Shown: positions 31,672 to 43,599, numbered from the stretch's first letter. The stretch: DNA of 64,000 nucleotides from Timema cristinae (GCA_039000515.1 JBCFYV010000001.1:13183928-13247927), one strand, 5' to 3'. Notes: generated from the sequence alone by a model not told the origin. Program-made: numbers and translations.

Positions 31672-33352
31672 CACGGACAGGTGGTAAGACATGGATAACA
31701 AAGACAGGTGGTAGGACATGGATAACACGGACAGGTGGTAGGACATGGATAACAAAGACAGGTGGTAGGACATGGATAACAAAGACAGGTGGTAAGACAT
31801 GGATAACAAAGACAGGTGGTAAGACATGGATAACACGGACAGGTGGTAGGACATGGATAACAAAGACAGGTGGTAAGACATGGATAACACGGACAGGTGG
31901 TAAGACATGGATAACCAAGACAGGTGGTAGGACATATATAACAAAGACAGGTGGTAGGACATGGATAACAAAGACAGGTGGTAAGACATGGATAACACGG
32001 ACAGGTGGTAAGACATGGATAACCAAGACAGGTGGTAGGACATGTATAACAAAGACAGATGGTAGGACATGTATAACAAAGACAGGTAGGTGGTAAGACA
32101 TGGATAACAAAGACAGGTGGTAAGACATGGATAACCAAGACAGGTGGTAGGACATGTATAACAAATACAGGTGGTAGGACATGGATAACAAAGACAGGTA
32201 GGTGGTAAGACATGGATAACCAAGACAGGTAGGTGGTAAGACATGGATAACCAAGACAGGTGGTAAGACATGGATAACCAAGACAGGTGGTAAGACATGG
32301 ATAACACGGACAGGTGGTAGGACATGGATAACAAAGACAGGTGGTAAGACATGGATAACCAAGACAGGTGGTAGGACATGTATAACAAAGACAGGTGGTA
32401 AGACATGGATAACAAAGACAGGTGGTAGGACATGGATAACAAAGACAGGTGGTAGGGCATGGATAACAAAGACAGGTGGTAGGACATGGATAAAAAGACA
32501 GGTGGTAAGACATGGATAACACGGACAGGTGGTAGGACATTGATAACAAGACAGGTGGTAGGACATGGATAACACGGACAGGTGGTAGGACATGTATAAC
32601 AAAGACAGGTGGTAGAACATGTATAACAAAGGCAGGTGGTAAGACATGGATAACACGGACAGGTGGTAGGACATGGATAACAAAGACAGGTGGTAGGACA
32701 TGGATAACAAAGACAGGTGGTAGGACATGGATAACAAAGACAGGTGGTAAGACATGGATAACACGGACAGGTGGTAGGAACATGTATAACAAAGACAGGT
32801 GGTAGGACATGTATAACAAAGGCAGGTGGTAAGACATGGATAACACGGACAGGTGGTAGGACATGGATAACAAAGACAGGTGGTAGGACATGGATAACAA
32901 AGACAGGTGGTAAGGACATGGATAACAAGACAGGTGGTAGGACATGGATAACAAAGACAGGTGGTAGGACATGGATAAAAATACAGGTGGTAAGACATGG
33001 ATAACAAAGACAGGTGGTAGGACATGGATAACAAAGACAGGTGGTAAGACATGGATAACAAAGACAGGTGGTAAGACATGGATAACAAAGACAGGTGGTA
33101 GGACATGGATAACAAAGACAGGTGGTAGGACATGGATAAAAAATACAGGTGGTAAGACATGGATAACAAAGACAGGTGGTAGGACATGGATAACAAAGAC
33201 AGGTGGTAGGACATGGATAACAAAGACAGGTGGTAGGACATGGATAAAAAATACAGGTGGTAAGACATGGATAACAAAGACAGGTGGTAAGACATGGATA
33301 ACAAGGACAGGTGGTAAGACATGGATAACACGGACAGGTAGGTGGTAAGACA
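31672..33352 (+). repeat. 27-bp minisatellite, about 60 copies
   Basis: The unit is GACAGGTGGTAAGACATGGA followed by TAACAAA, with variants TAGGACATG, ACACGG and ACCAAG, and occasional 4-bp additions (CAGGTAGG). The unit is divisible by three, so long frames open on the minus strand (600, 565 and 431 codons; SYHLSLLSM, TTCLCYPCP, LPPVFVIHV) and short ones on the plus strand. None looks like a real protein. Confidence 0.95.
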
Positions 33353-34055
33353 TGGAACTCGGACCCACGAGTAGACGAGGTTTGCCAACTTAGTCTGGAT
33401 GCAGTTTCTTTAAAACCGATTTATTAAACACCTGTCCACACCGTACGAACTTTGATACATTTCACAAAGTTGTGTCCCGCATGCGGACATTTTATTTTTA
33501 TAATATGATGTACTCGGGTCCTAGTTGGGGTATGTGAGGCAATAGAAGCTTATCTTACGTTTTGATTGCCAATATTATTTTATATATTCATTTAAATAAT
33601 ACGTCAATTACTTCAAATGTTGTAAACACTAACAGAGAGCACGGTTTCTACTTTGATCACGTGACATATTGTAATGGCGGATATTGGGTAGATTGTTGTG
33701 TATCTTATCTTGTCTCTGTGATTGAATGATACTCTAATAAGCTTGTCCAACAAAGAGGTATTAGAACAATGGTGAGTTCATAGAACAAGTCTTTTCCTAT
33801 TTTAAAATAATACTAATTACTGTAGTTTGAGTCGAAAACAAGCAATAAATCAAATAAATATCGGGGGCAAATCTATCATTTTAATATTATAAAGTTTATA
33901 TATTTACATTTTATTCTCTAATATTAATTTAGTGTAAGATTTTTTAGGGTCGATGCATATTTGAAACTTTTACTTTTTCATAATCATCTGTCCATCTTAA
34001 AACCAACATTGTGGAGCTTCTCAGAAGTCTACAGTCAGCGGTTGAGACGGACACC
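33353..34055. other. Intergenic or intronic, possible extra first exon
   Basis: TGATCACGTGACAT at 33655 resembles the E-box part of P4 (TGATCACATGACCA). About 115 bp on, a sequence ending GAACAATG is followed by the 5' splice site GTGAGT (about 33771). No TATA/initiator pair was seen, so this is only a faint fifth promoter candidate. Confidence 0.25.
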
Positions 34056-34059
34056 GTAG

Positions 34060-34290
34060 TCATCATGATCAACTGTTTCCAGCCTGTGGCCTTCCTCTGA
34101 CCTTCCACCATTCTTCTCCTCTCGCTTGCACACTTTCTGTTATCTGCGCCTCCCATCTATTTCTTGGTCTCCCTTGCGGTCTTTTCATTTCCATCATTTT
34201 CTTTGACATCCTCTCTTTTTCCATCCTCATTATTAGCCCATGCCATATCAGTCTTGCTTTCTCTCTACAATTGATCCACCAGTTATTTGG
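34060..34290 (-). mobile_element. LINE reverse-transcriptase C-terminal fragment
   Basis: The minus strand encodes CREKARLIWHGLIMRMEKER, then MSKKMMEMKRPQGRPRNRWE and AQITESVQARGEEWW. This is the RLRW-GH-RM...GRPR-RWED tail of non-LTR ORF2 proteins. It could belong with the RT pieces at 35545-36330, or be a separate insertion. Confidence 0.75.
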
Positions 34291-34924
34291 TGGTGCCTGA
34301 CAGAAGAAGCTAGCAGTAATGCCAACATTGTTTGAAAGTCACTGTTGTCAACATATTTGGGGATAATTAGTATTTGATAAGTATCACTAAAAATATAATC
34401 CAACACTTTTAGCAATACTTCCCCAAGGATTACTGTAGAATTATATTTTCCATAATTTAATTATATTTAAGAGAAAATAGTTTAATAAATCCATTCTGGC
34501 TTTTGTTTCAACTTATGTGGCAACTTCAGGTTAAATAGTGCGTCAAATTATACATTTAATGGTATTATATTTAGTTATTTATATTTTAATGGATGGCCTC
34601 GCATAATTTTAACATAAATAAATGGTTTGTGATAATAAAGAGAAAAGACACATGCAATGGTTGTGTAATAATATAAAGACACAGTCTCCAACAAGGTCGC
34701 CTACGTTATTGGTCTGGTAACTTTTGCAAACTGTCAGGCACTACCATAAAAGCCCTGAATCCACTATATCTCACGTACTTCCTGCTCCCCTATTATTTTC
34801 CGGATAACTTTGTTCCTAATCTTGTTTTTCATCAGGAGAGCTAACATTCTCCTCACAACCACCGTAATAGCTAGATTAATTCGACACCCCCACCTCTCAC
34901 CCTTTAAGTTCCTCTTAGTTCTTT

Positions 34925-35303
34925 GAATAAATAGAGCATGATTTCAGACACTCAACTGTTTCAATCTGACATTCGACTGTTGACAATAGTCATACAAGTC
35001 TATTAGCACGTAACACTGATAGACCTTCAATACAACAATACATTGAATGCTATTTCTTATCACTATAAACAATGCAAGTGAGTCAGTACGAATCCCAATC
35101 TCAAGTGGTCAAGATAATAATGATCACATGACCAGATATTTCACAACATCTTCCAAAGACTGGCATATATTTTATAAATGGTAGTTATGTTCCGTGAAGT
35201 TGTTCAGATATAAAATATCTATCACAGGGGAACATCAGCTGGTTACGTGTAGAATCAGCAAGTCAACATTAACAATAGAAATACCAAGAATACTTACTTT
35301 CAG
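34925..35303 (+). promoter_or_regulatory. EcKL promoter module P4 with type B first exon (copy 4)
   Basis: The upstream block AATAGAGCATGATTTCAGAC (34930) is shared with P3. AAGATAATAATGATCACATG at 35111-35130 keeps the GATA site; the E-box is CACATG here. TATAAA at 35173-35178 lies 28-33 bp before the initiator TCAGA (A at 35206). The non-coding exon (about 98 nt) ends ACTTACTTTCAG at 35303 before GTAAGT. Exon and donor match P2. The acceptor for copy 4 is at 36690, giving a 1.39-kb 5' UTR intron. Confidence 0.75.
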
Positions 35304-35417
35304 GTAAGTTTGGGACAGAATATTAATCTGATCAACGTATTCTGCCCAATAGAAATTGTTATACAATTTAGACGAAAATTTAAATCAACTTTGACTAGTA
35401 GTTTTTTTTTTTTTTTC

Positions 35418-35510
35418 GTTAATCTCAGTGGTCTTTGGGTAAAGTGCTCGCCTCAAGACCATCGTTCGTGGGTTCATAAGTCCCCCGCTTGATCCCCGGT
35501 GCTTCCATTT
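35418..35510 (+). mobile_element. tRNA-like SINE head
   Basis: TCAGTGGTCTTTGGGTAAAG (A box) and TTCGTGGGTTCATAAGTCCC (B box), then GATCCCCGGTGCTTCC. Preceded and followed by T runs. Confidence 0.5.
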
Positions 35511-35544
35511 TTTTTTTTCTGAGCCCATTCCCAAGCCATTGTAT

Positions 35545-36335
35545 TCGGTTTCCCTTCACCTCGCCAATAACTTACTGATGGATCTTGGTATGATTCTCTT
35601 AATTCTCTGTTGCTAATGATTCTCCAGTCGTCATTTTACTTCACTGAACCGTATATTTTTCTCGGGATTTTGTTTTCAAACGTGATCAATTTGCGTTCAT
35701 CAGTTGGTACTGTGGCCCAGACTCTTACAAAGATAACAGGCAGGGATTATAATGCCTTGTAAATCCTTAGTTTGGTTGTTGATCCACTAGCGTGGCCGCA
35801 TAGTCTAAGGCATCATTCTGACAACATACTATTGACTGTCGATGATGGGAAGATCGGGTCTCGAGAGTGGTCTTTCCTAAATGGTTTTTCCACGGTCCTC
35901 CACAAATATGCGGGTACCTTTATTCTAAATTGAACCTTCCTCATTCTTAATACATTATAGTAATTTGTACGTAGGTGCACAGCTTGAATGGGTAGTATTA
36001 CGTGGTGCTAGTAGGGGGGGAAAAAAAATCACCGTTTTGAGACGTGCTTTTATTGCGTCCTGTTTGATGAGTTGCTCCTGAGTGAGAGACTAAGTTATTT
36101 AGCTGTATCCACTGTTTCAAACTTATATAATGCATTAACCTTTAGATATTTTGTAGGTATGGGATATTTTGGTCAGGTTACAACCATATATTTTATTTTG
36201 TCCTCATTGATTTTTAGCCACATATTCTTTCCTTCTCTGTCTGGTATTTCTGCCATTCGTTGGGTTTCCTCACTCCCTTGATTTGATGCGATAAGATCCA
36301 TGTCATCAGCATGAGAACAATTTTAGAAAACATCT
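35545..36335 (-). mobile_element. LINE reverse-transcriptase fragment interrupted by a SINE2
   Basis: The minus strand from 36335 encodes HADDMDLIASNQGSEETQRM and MWLKINEDKIKYMVVT, that is the FADD-like catalytic box of a reverse transcriptase and the following helix. After the SINE2 insert it continues at 35790-35545 with RKLITFENKIPRKIYGSVK and DDWRIISNREL. Stops are present and the element is dead. Confidence 0.8.
35795..36010 (+). mobile_element. SINE2 copy inside the LINE fragment
   Basis: The head GTGGCCGCATAGTCTAAGGC is followed by GGGAAGATCGGGTCTCGAGA at the B box position, the body CCACAAATATGCGGGTACC and the end GGGTAGTATTACGTGGTGC. It separates two pieces of the minus-strand LINE, so it is the younger insertion. 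Confidence 0.8.
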
Positions 36336-36720
36336 TTAAAATTTCTCGCTTTCAGTAGAGTACATTTATTTAATATTATAAAGTAAGTCAAGTCTCCGTT
36401 AAAGTTAAATGATAAAATTGTATTCACTTTGAGTGAACTGTCACAAATATGTGTGTAAGGGTTTCTTTGAATAAATCACCTGCTAGTTCTGTATAGCTCA
36501 GTAGGATTATTGGTTTAAAATATATTTTGTTCCTGAGCCTTTATTTTAAAATAGCGGATGTAGTGTGTCTCTCTACAGCGTGATATGGAAACTGCGTTGG
36601 TACTTCGCGTCGAATGAAAATAAAGGAAATACTTTGTTCTGAAATATTGAATTTAGAATTGTAAGTAAAAGGTTTTATTCTTTCTTTCAGGGACTCACAC
36701 CGAAAGTTTAACTATTGAGG

Positions 36721-37946
36721 ATGAAAGAAGAAAACATGGTAGAAGAACAGCCTTCTTGGCTGAACAAGGGTTTTTTCGAGGATCTACTTAGAGAAGAAAA
36801 TGGACGCAACATCTCGGTGGAAATAAAAAACGTCCAGAACGCTGTTCCCGTGGGCGAAAACTACTTGAGCATCATCCGCCGGATCACCCTTGGCGTCTCT
36901 GAGGATGGTGGACGATCCGTCGAGAAGAGCCTGATAGTAAAGGACCTCCCCAAGGAGAAGGGGTACAGAAATTCCTGAAGGAAGACGGTGTGTTCAAACG
37001 AGAGATTTGCATGTACCAGAAGGTGCTTCCCACGATGTACCGCATCGCGGAGGGAAGACTTGAGGCGCCCTCACTGACGGTGAAATGCTACCCTCTGGAC
37101 AACGACGAGCGCCTGGTGATGGAAGACCTGAGACCATTAGGGTTCAAGTTGGCCGATAGAAGGCAAGGTCTAGACTACGACCACTGCTTGGTTGCATTAA
37201 AGGCTCTCGCCAGACTCCACGGGATGTCAGTGGCCGCAAATGAGCAGGATCCGGATGTGTTTCATATTGTGAAGATTAACACTTTATCAAAATCCGAGAG
37301 GGACGGTATGAAATCTCACCTGGAATCGTGTTTCAATATGCTCAAAGAGGTTGTGAAAGGAATTAAAGGGTTTGAAAGGTTCGTAGATAAGCTCAATCAC
37401 ATCCATGATGGCCTGATGGACAATATCATACGTATGATGAATCCGGAAGAGGGCGAGTTACGGGTGATGAACCATGGCGACTTCTGGGTCAGCAATTTGT
37501 TGTTCAAGTACGACGAACAAGGGAAGGTCTGCGATATCAAGATAGTGGACTTCCAGATGCCCAAGTACGTCACTCCAGCCATGGACCTGCATTTCTTTTT
37601 GGTGAGCAGCCCCAACATGGATGTCCGTAAGAACTCGGTGGACCGTCTCTTGGAGGAGTACCACACCGAGCTGAACGAGGTCCTCGAGAGACTGAACTGC
37701 GCTGACAAGCAGATCACCCTGCAGAGACTTAAGAAGGAGCTCAAGGACACAGGGTTCTATGCTGTAAGCACCATGGCCTCACGGTTAAACATGATTGTCG
37801 TCGACCCAAAGGACGCACCCGACTTTTCTAAGGCGGACACGAAGTCGGAAAGGGAGAAGATTATGAGCAAGACCTACATGGGTGCTCAATACAGGGAGCT
37901 TGTACAAATCTTACTGCCCCGGTTCGAGGAACAGGGAATATTGTAG
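36721..37946 (+). pseudogene. EcKL copy 4: ecdysteroid-kinase-like, one 1-nt frameshift
   Basis: A close relative of copy 3. It starts at ATG 36721 (MKEENMVEEQPSWLNKGFF); the frame upstream to 36715 is only TTG-AGG. The frame fails near 36955-36963, where copy 3 has 21 bases from CCTAAAG to CAG and copy 4 has 20. The first frame ends at 36978 and the rest (36990-37946) continues in the next frame without any other break. The remainder keeps FKREICMYQ, VMEDLRPLGFK, a catalytic loop HGDFWVSN (the usual NN is SN, with the key last Asn kept) and VDFQ. With promoter, exon and acceptor intact, it is either a very young pseudogene or a sequencing/assembly error in a working gene. Confidence 0.88.
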
Positions 37947-38584
37947 ACCGAGGGAAACTTTAGCGATCGTTTTTAAGTAAGATGGTGAACCCATCTTGAT
38001 CCAGCCAACAGTCTTTAAGGGTTCGAATATAGGTACTCCGAGATCAATCTTGCAGCGTTTGTTTCTGTAATTGTAGTTCCGGTCTAGTGTTTACCATTTG
38101 TAAAAATAATTCTTAGGTGTAATAATATACAAAGCGTTGTATACATTTAAAGATAAAATATATGACGCTTTAACCTGGCCAACTTTCAACCTGCTCTACT
38201 TTGAACTGTTATTTCCACTTAATTGGCCAGTCTAGTATTTTATTGGAGTATTATATAAGTCTTAATAACTTAAAGCCAATGTTTAATAAGATGGATTTAA
38301 TGTTTAAAAAATTCCTGGCCATCTCCAAGAAAGGGCTTTACCCACCTGCCACCACAAGTATTTACCCCCATTCCCCACAAAATAAATGTGGGTATGGTTC
38401 AGAGTTCAAATAAGTTTATCAGACTATGAGATAGTAAGAAAATATCTGCTATAGCATAATATAGTTTTCAGATATGTGTCTACTAAATTTAACCCATTTA
38501 AATAAACTATCACAATTTAAACACTTTGTATAAATTGTACGCATAGGTTGCTAATATTTTTTTTAGACACGAATATTTATTATT
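37947..38584. other. 3' flank of EcKL copy 4
   Basis: AT-rich. The 70-codon open frame at 38201-38413 has no recognisable domain. Confidence 0.4.
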
Positions 38585-39126
38585 GTAGACTAGCAAAAGT
38601 ATCCGGCATTGCGTGGTTACCCTGGGCAACGCTCTTTTTTATTATTCAACTAGACAGAAAAGTCATTTTATTTCTTCCTGCCTAGTTTTCAATAAATTTT
38701 TTAATATCTAATAAAAAATTGATTCCATATTTTAGCTACTAATTTTAAAAGTTCAGCCCTCTGTATATGGTAGATATTGTGCAATTTTCATCACGGACAA
38801 ACCAATTGTTCATTTTGTTAATATAGACGACAGAGAAGAAGAGTTATCAAGAACGTCATGAAAGTAAAATATTGTTATATCTTAATAAAATAATGTGAAA
38901 TATATTTTAAACAGCTGTTTCACTCATTTTAGCGCCTTTACAGCATTTAAAATCGACTACAGTATGTATTAATGTACATTTTCCAACCTTCAGACGTTGA
39001 TGATCATTATATATTGTAATTAATGTAGTACTGAAATGACCACTTTGGCCAATATTAATCTCTACCTAATATGTAGTTTTTATTTGATGGAAAATGGAAA
39101 TCTTTTTGTCATGTTTTTTACATCAC
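38585..39126 (+). mobile_element. Unclassified interspersed repeat, copy 2
   Basis: Starts AGACTAGCAAAAGTATCCGG, then TTGCGTGGTTACCCTGGGCA, which is also found at 52518 (AACTAGCGGAATTACCCAGC, TTGCGTGACTACCACGGGCA). The later part shares blocks with 21480-21800 and 27180-27300. The start resembles the conserved terminal part of a LINE or Penelope-like family; the class is uncertain. Confidence 0.55.
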
Positions 39127-39317
39127 TTTATTAGTCAGCAAGACATCTTGTGAATGTGGGGAATGCTAGGCCTCCACCGTGGTTCGGATCCCACGTTAAA
39201 CTGTAGGTCCTCCATTTCATCTCACAATCACCCTACCATTACACATTAGCGTAAGTGCGTATAACCCGAATGGGTAGTAAGACGCGGTGCTAATAATAAT
39301 AATAATTTATTAGTCAG
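39127..39317 (+). mobile_element. SINE1 copy with 12-bp TSD
   Basis: The 5'-truncated body (39139-39305) begins CAAGACATCTTGTGAATGTG and ends in (TAA)n. It is flanked by TTTATTAGTCAG at 39127-39138 and 39306-39317. Confidence 0.92.
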
Positions 39318-42300
39318 GCAATATGGTTAAAAGTTTTCAATCATTTATAGGTCCGCATTGACTAAGGTAACCATATTTGGGTAGTTTCAGAAGGATATTA
39401 TAATTACTAACAATATATTTTACTCTACCATATTTAAATACATAGATCCAAGCTCTTCTTCAAAACATCACTAGAGTGATTTTAAAAAGCATTATCTATA
39501 GTCTCAACAATGACATGTATTCTAATTTTCCGTGTCGGTTAAAAACCAAGACATCCATTGTATTTGTATTTCAAAATTAAATTTCTATTTTGACGATATT
39601 CTAGCTAATTATGATAGCCTACTAATTAATTAAAAAGCAGTAAATTGATATTTAGATTATTATTTTATCAAAATATTAAAGATAAATTAGACTACTAAAA
39701 GATAACTGAAATTTGACAAGCGTCAATTAATAATTCGACGTATTTTAACTATTTGCATGTTTGTGCTGTGCCTCGATCAGAATCATTAAATTTAACATTA
39801 AATTGTAGAGTTTATAAAAGCTACAACGTTCTAAATCAAGAAAACAATGGATACTATGTTGGTTCAAGTCGTATTCCACCACAACTACACAAGTGATATC
39901 GAAAGCTTACCATTGCCCCATTTTCTTCTGTGTACGTCCCGAGCTCTCCCTCTCTCTCAGCAACGACTGATCAACACGCACTTGTTGATTAAGCTGGAGG
40001 CGCGAGGCCAAGAGATGCATCAACTTCGGATATTCACAGAGGATGCCGGGAAGAAAAATGTGTGACGTCTACAGCGCTAAAATGTTGCGCGTGACATGAA
40101 AATAACTGTTCTAGAATTGTTCAGATGCTGCTCGTCAAATGTTTCCCATACTTGATTACCCCTTCCCTCTCGTTTGTTGTATATCCATCTCTTATGTGTG
40201 ACCCCTACCACCCCCTCCTCTTTTTGAGCCACAGATTAGCTAATAAGTAGATCAGTAGATCAGTGGTCAAGCCACTCTTGGCAGGATAACCATCCGGGAC
40301 ACATCTAGGTGTCAAATATTAAATGTAAGCTTCAAAATTACTTTCGGACTTTATAATGCAAACTTTATTTTCAGCTATTTATTATGGATTTAACTCTGAA
40401 ACCTTTTGCTACATAATATTTTGTTTTGCTTATAATTCTATTATATAATCGTCTAGTTTTGAGAAATATTTAAGATATTTAAATTTAAAGTTTATTTAAC
40501 TTCTTCAAACCATTGATACTATGAAGTCATGTAGGCTTTACAAGTATTTAAGACATTTAAATTTTAATGGCGATGTCATTTAGACATTAGAAATTTTTAA
40601 TACTTTCCTTTTACATATTAGGTTAATATAATAAGTTAGATATGAGAGACATTTATTGAATTAAAATTAAATATATTCACTTGGTGCTATTAGTATTATG
40701 ATAATACTATTATGTCCGTTAGACATAGCAAATTAATATACATATACATATATTTAGATCAAATTCTATTTTGCTCAGTACCTTTTATATTGATGTTATT
40801 TTGAAGTAATTGTGAGGTAAGTCCATTATTTATGAAATTCAGAGACCTACGCGTCCCTACTATACGAGAATATAAACATGTCTTATAGTGGGAGTCTATC
40901 TGACTATTGGTTTATCATCATTGTCCAGCGTTATAATAATAAAAAAAATGTATTATTGGGAGTCCTTTGGATGAGTAAACTATTGTTTTTCATGAAGCCT
41001 TTTTTTGAAATTATTGATAGTTTTAATTACGTTTGGATGAGATATATATAATATTTGTTATTGATTAAATAAAATGTTTCTCATCCCGATATCTGGCAAT
41101 GTGTTCACTTCCATTCAGGTTTTATTAAGTACCATACCATTCCCGGAGATGACCTTATTTTCTAGTTACGCTACTGCTGGAGGGTTTGGATATCATGATT
41201 GTATATATTATTTCATAATATATGCTTTTTGGACGTCTTATCGGCTCACTCTTCATTTATCTTTTATTAATTAATTTATCTTGTCACTTGTATGCCCGCT
41301 TTAGTCCTGGAAGGGAAAAAGGGCCTACAAAATAATATTGTACATTTTAAAAAAACTTCAAAATTTAGTTAGGATTTATTGTATTGCTATTAATTAATCA
41401 ACACTTTAGTGATTTTTTTTAATGTAAGTTATTTGACTCTAATTTAAAAAAAATTGTCTTCCATGACCAAACCAGTATTCTATAGATATAGATCGCGGTA
41501 TATTTAAAGCTAAACGCCTGACATCTATCCTAGAAGACAAAGCTAAGCCTATTGGTTGTTATTCCACGGTGGTGTGGCCCTGAGTGGTTTCATAGCGCGT
41601 CTCTAACAACCTAGAGGGCAAGGGCCCACGTGCTTCACCCATCTGGGCCCCCTTCAGTCCTCAGGACATACCTGACAGGAGATAAGACCACTCTATTGAA
41701 TCTCAAGGACTGATGGAGGGATGTTTTAAATTAGTCATCAAATTATTACATTACAATCTATAAGGCATTTATCATGTCTATTCACAAGTGGTTTATTATT
41801 ATTTTAAAGTTCTCGGTTTGAGTACCAACTAGAGACGACACTTGGGCATGATGGTTGTAAAGGAAGGAGGAGGTCCCAAAGAGAAGCGACCGAAAGTCAC
41901 ACCAACCAGACGGCCCAACCACCGGCTCAACAAATCACCTCATATAAAATAAATCCCTAATGGTTTTTACAATAATTTTCTCACTGGGGCTCTGACCATG
42001 TGGTTCGGGAGGTGGATTTCATCTCGTATATGTATCGAAATTTTTCTCGGAGAAACTCATTTTTTAAACTATTATTAAAAAAAATACAACTTATGCTTTT
42101 TGAAGGTATTTTCATGTTTACTAAAACACTGAGAATTATAAGGACAACCATAATATAGAATAATTATGTAGGAAGTCATGGATGGATATTATGATATATT
42201 TACTATAATGTACCTAATTTTGTTAAAAATGCCTACTTTTTCCATATATGTTGTACCTTCCATAACCATGAATGTTACCTTGCTTGGCTACATTTTCGTG

Positions 42301-42466
42301 AAGCACTCAACCAATAACAAACACACAAAAGAATTAAACATATATTTTAAAACAAATTTAAAAGCTCTATAGCTCCCACCCTCTTCACCGCAGTAGCCGA
42401 GAAATAAAGTCAATCGATTCTTTTCCCCAAAAACCTGTTCCTTGTTTTAATTTAAGGAGGGGGTGA
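39318..42466. other. Long AT-rich stretch without a recognised gene
   Basis: A strong TATA-like word TTTATAAAAG at 39811 precedes a 72-codon open frame (39847-40065, MDTMLVQVVFHHNYTS...) with no known domain. A GC-richer patch at 41560-41720 (GGTGTGGCCCTGAGTGGTTT) may be a SINE relic. Other short frames (41074, 42178) look random. Confidence 0.4.
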
Positions 42467-42790
42467 AGGGGAAGCGAGTTAAGGGGTGTGTTTTTGAATA
42501 TTTTTTTTATAGCAAAACATATTTTTGACAAAATAAATAAAAATATTGCTTCAGTAGAAACGTTAAAGTTTAATTTTATTCCCTGGTTGTTGAATATCTG
42601 GTAAGAGTGTTCTAGAATTTAGTGACAACTTTTTCTCTTCATTTAAAAAGTTTTTCATTTAATACTGTTAGGCTCATGACAGATATTCAACAACTGTTGA
42701 TATCACCACGTGAAGAAAATTGAACTCTTTGTTTCTACTCGAGAAATCTTTTATTTATTTTTTCAAAAAAATAATAAAAAAGTGACATAA
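42467..42790. mobile_element. Foldback MITE, copy 4
   Basis: Same family as 15361, 23341, 24820 and 60150: outer arms AGCAAAACATATTTTTGACA and inverse, inner GTTGTTGAATATCTGGTAAG on the left paired with CATGACAGATATTCAACAAC on the right. The palindrome is somewhat eroded. Confidence 0.75.
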
Positions 42791-42971
42791 TGCGATCAAG
42801 TGACGCTAGAGCGGTCGGCAGCGCCTCATAAAGAGCTAGAGAGGATCACTGTCATGTTGAGGTAGGTCATTCACCTAGGTCCTAGAGGATACTCCTCCAT
42901 TAGTAAACCAATGAAACAAACAAGTGGGTCAAGGCTTGACTAACATTCCAACATTCAATTATCTGTACCTT

Positions 42972-43289
42972 TTCACCAAAAATGGATGACCTGGTGGTCT
43001 AGGGGTAAGGTGTCGGACGTCTGTGATGGGGGTCTGAGGTTCAATCCTCGGTCCCGGCACAGATTTATCTGATTGCCAAACCCTTCCTTCACCTTTGACA
43101 AGACGTGTATTAATCACAACTTGTGAATGTGGGGAATGCCAGGCCTCCACCGTGGTTAGGATTCCACGTTAAACTGTAGGTCCTCCATTTCATCTCACAA
43201 TCACCATACCATTACACATTAGCGTAAGTGCGTATAACCCGAATGGGTAGTAAGACGTGGTGCTAACAATAATAATAATAATTCACCAA
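42972..43289 (+). mobile_element. Full-length SINE1 reference copy with 8-bp TSD
   Basis: The body is 42980-43281. The tRNA-like head has A box TGGTCTAGGGGTAAGG and B box AGGTTCAATCCTCGG, then a conserved body (CTGATTGCCAAACCCTTCC, CTCCACCGTGGTTAGGATTC, CATTACACATTAGCGTAAG) and a short tail (AATAAT)n. It is flanked by TTCACCAA at 42972-42979 and 43282-43289. About 300 bp, the best template for the family in this window. Confidence 0.92.
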
Positions 43290-43597
43290 CATATTTAGTA
43301 AGTCTTGTGATAGGGAATTGTTATGATAGAAAAACTGTCCAGGTGACGTAACTTATGTCTTATTGAAGGTAGATTTGAGGCCATAATATTTTCCCGGTTA
43401 TCTTTTCTGTGGGTTTATATCTGTTTACCTTGCTTAGTTCCACTATGGTGTAGCTTATAATATATGGCCATAGTGTAATCAGTCAAGGTAATATGCTACC
43501 GTTAGGGTTAAGGAGTGTACAATCGATAGAACAATAAATTAGAAAATACCAAAAACTTTGTTTAAACCAAAAGTGCTGCGATTAGAATAGAGAAAAT

Positions 43598-43599
<2 letters not shown>

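Larger units (their letters stand above)
35304..36690 (+). other. Predicted 5' UTR intron of EcKL copy 4
   Basis: From GTAAGT (35304) to CTTTCTTTCAG (36690). The second exon starts 30 nt before the ATG and its last part, GTTTAACTATTGAGG, aligns with GTTTAAGTGTTGAGG before copy 3. The intron holds a LINE fragment and SINEs that have no counterpart in the copy 3 intron. Confidence 0.6.

Noticed and set aside
31586..33388. 600-, 565- and 431-codon minus-strand frames in the 27-bp array
   Set aside because: The unit is a multiple of three, so frames stay open by construction. The products are simple hydrophobic or Cys/Pro repeats with no domain, and all three minus frames are open at once.
39847..40065. 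72-codon ORF after a strong TATA-like word
   Set aside because: No recognisable domain, the TATA-to-ATG distance leaves almost no 5' UTR, and random frames of this size are frequent here. Noted in the intergenic entry only.
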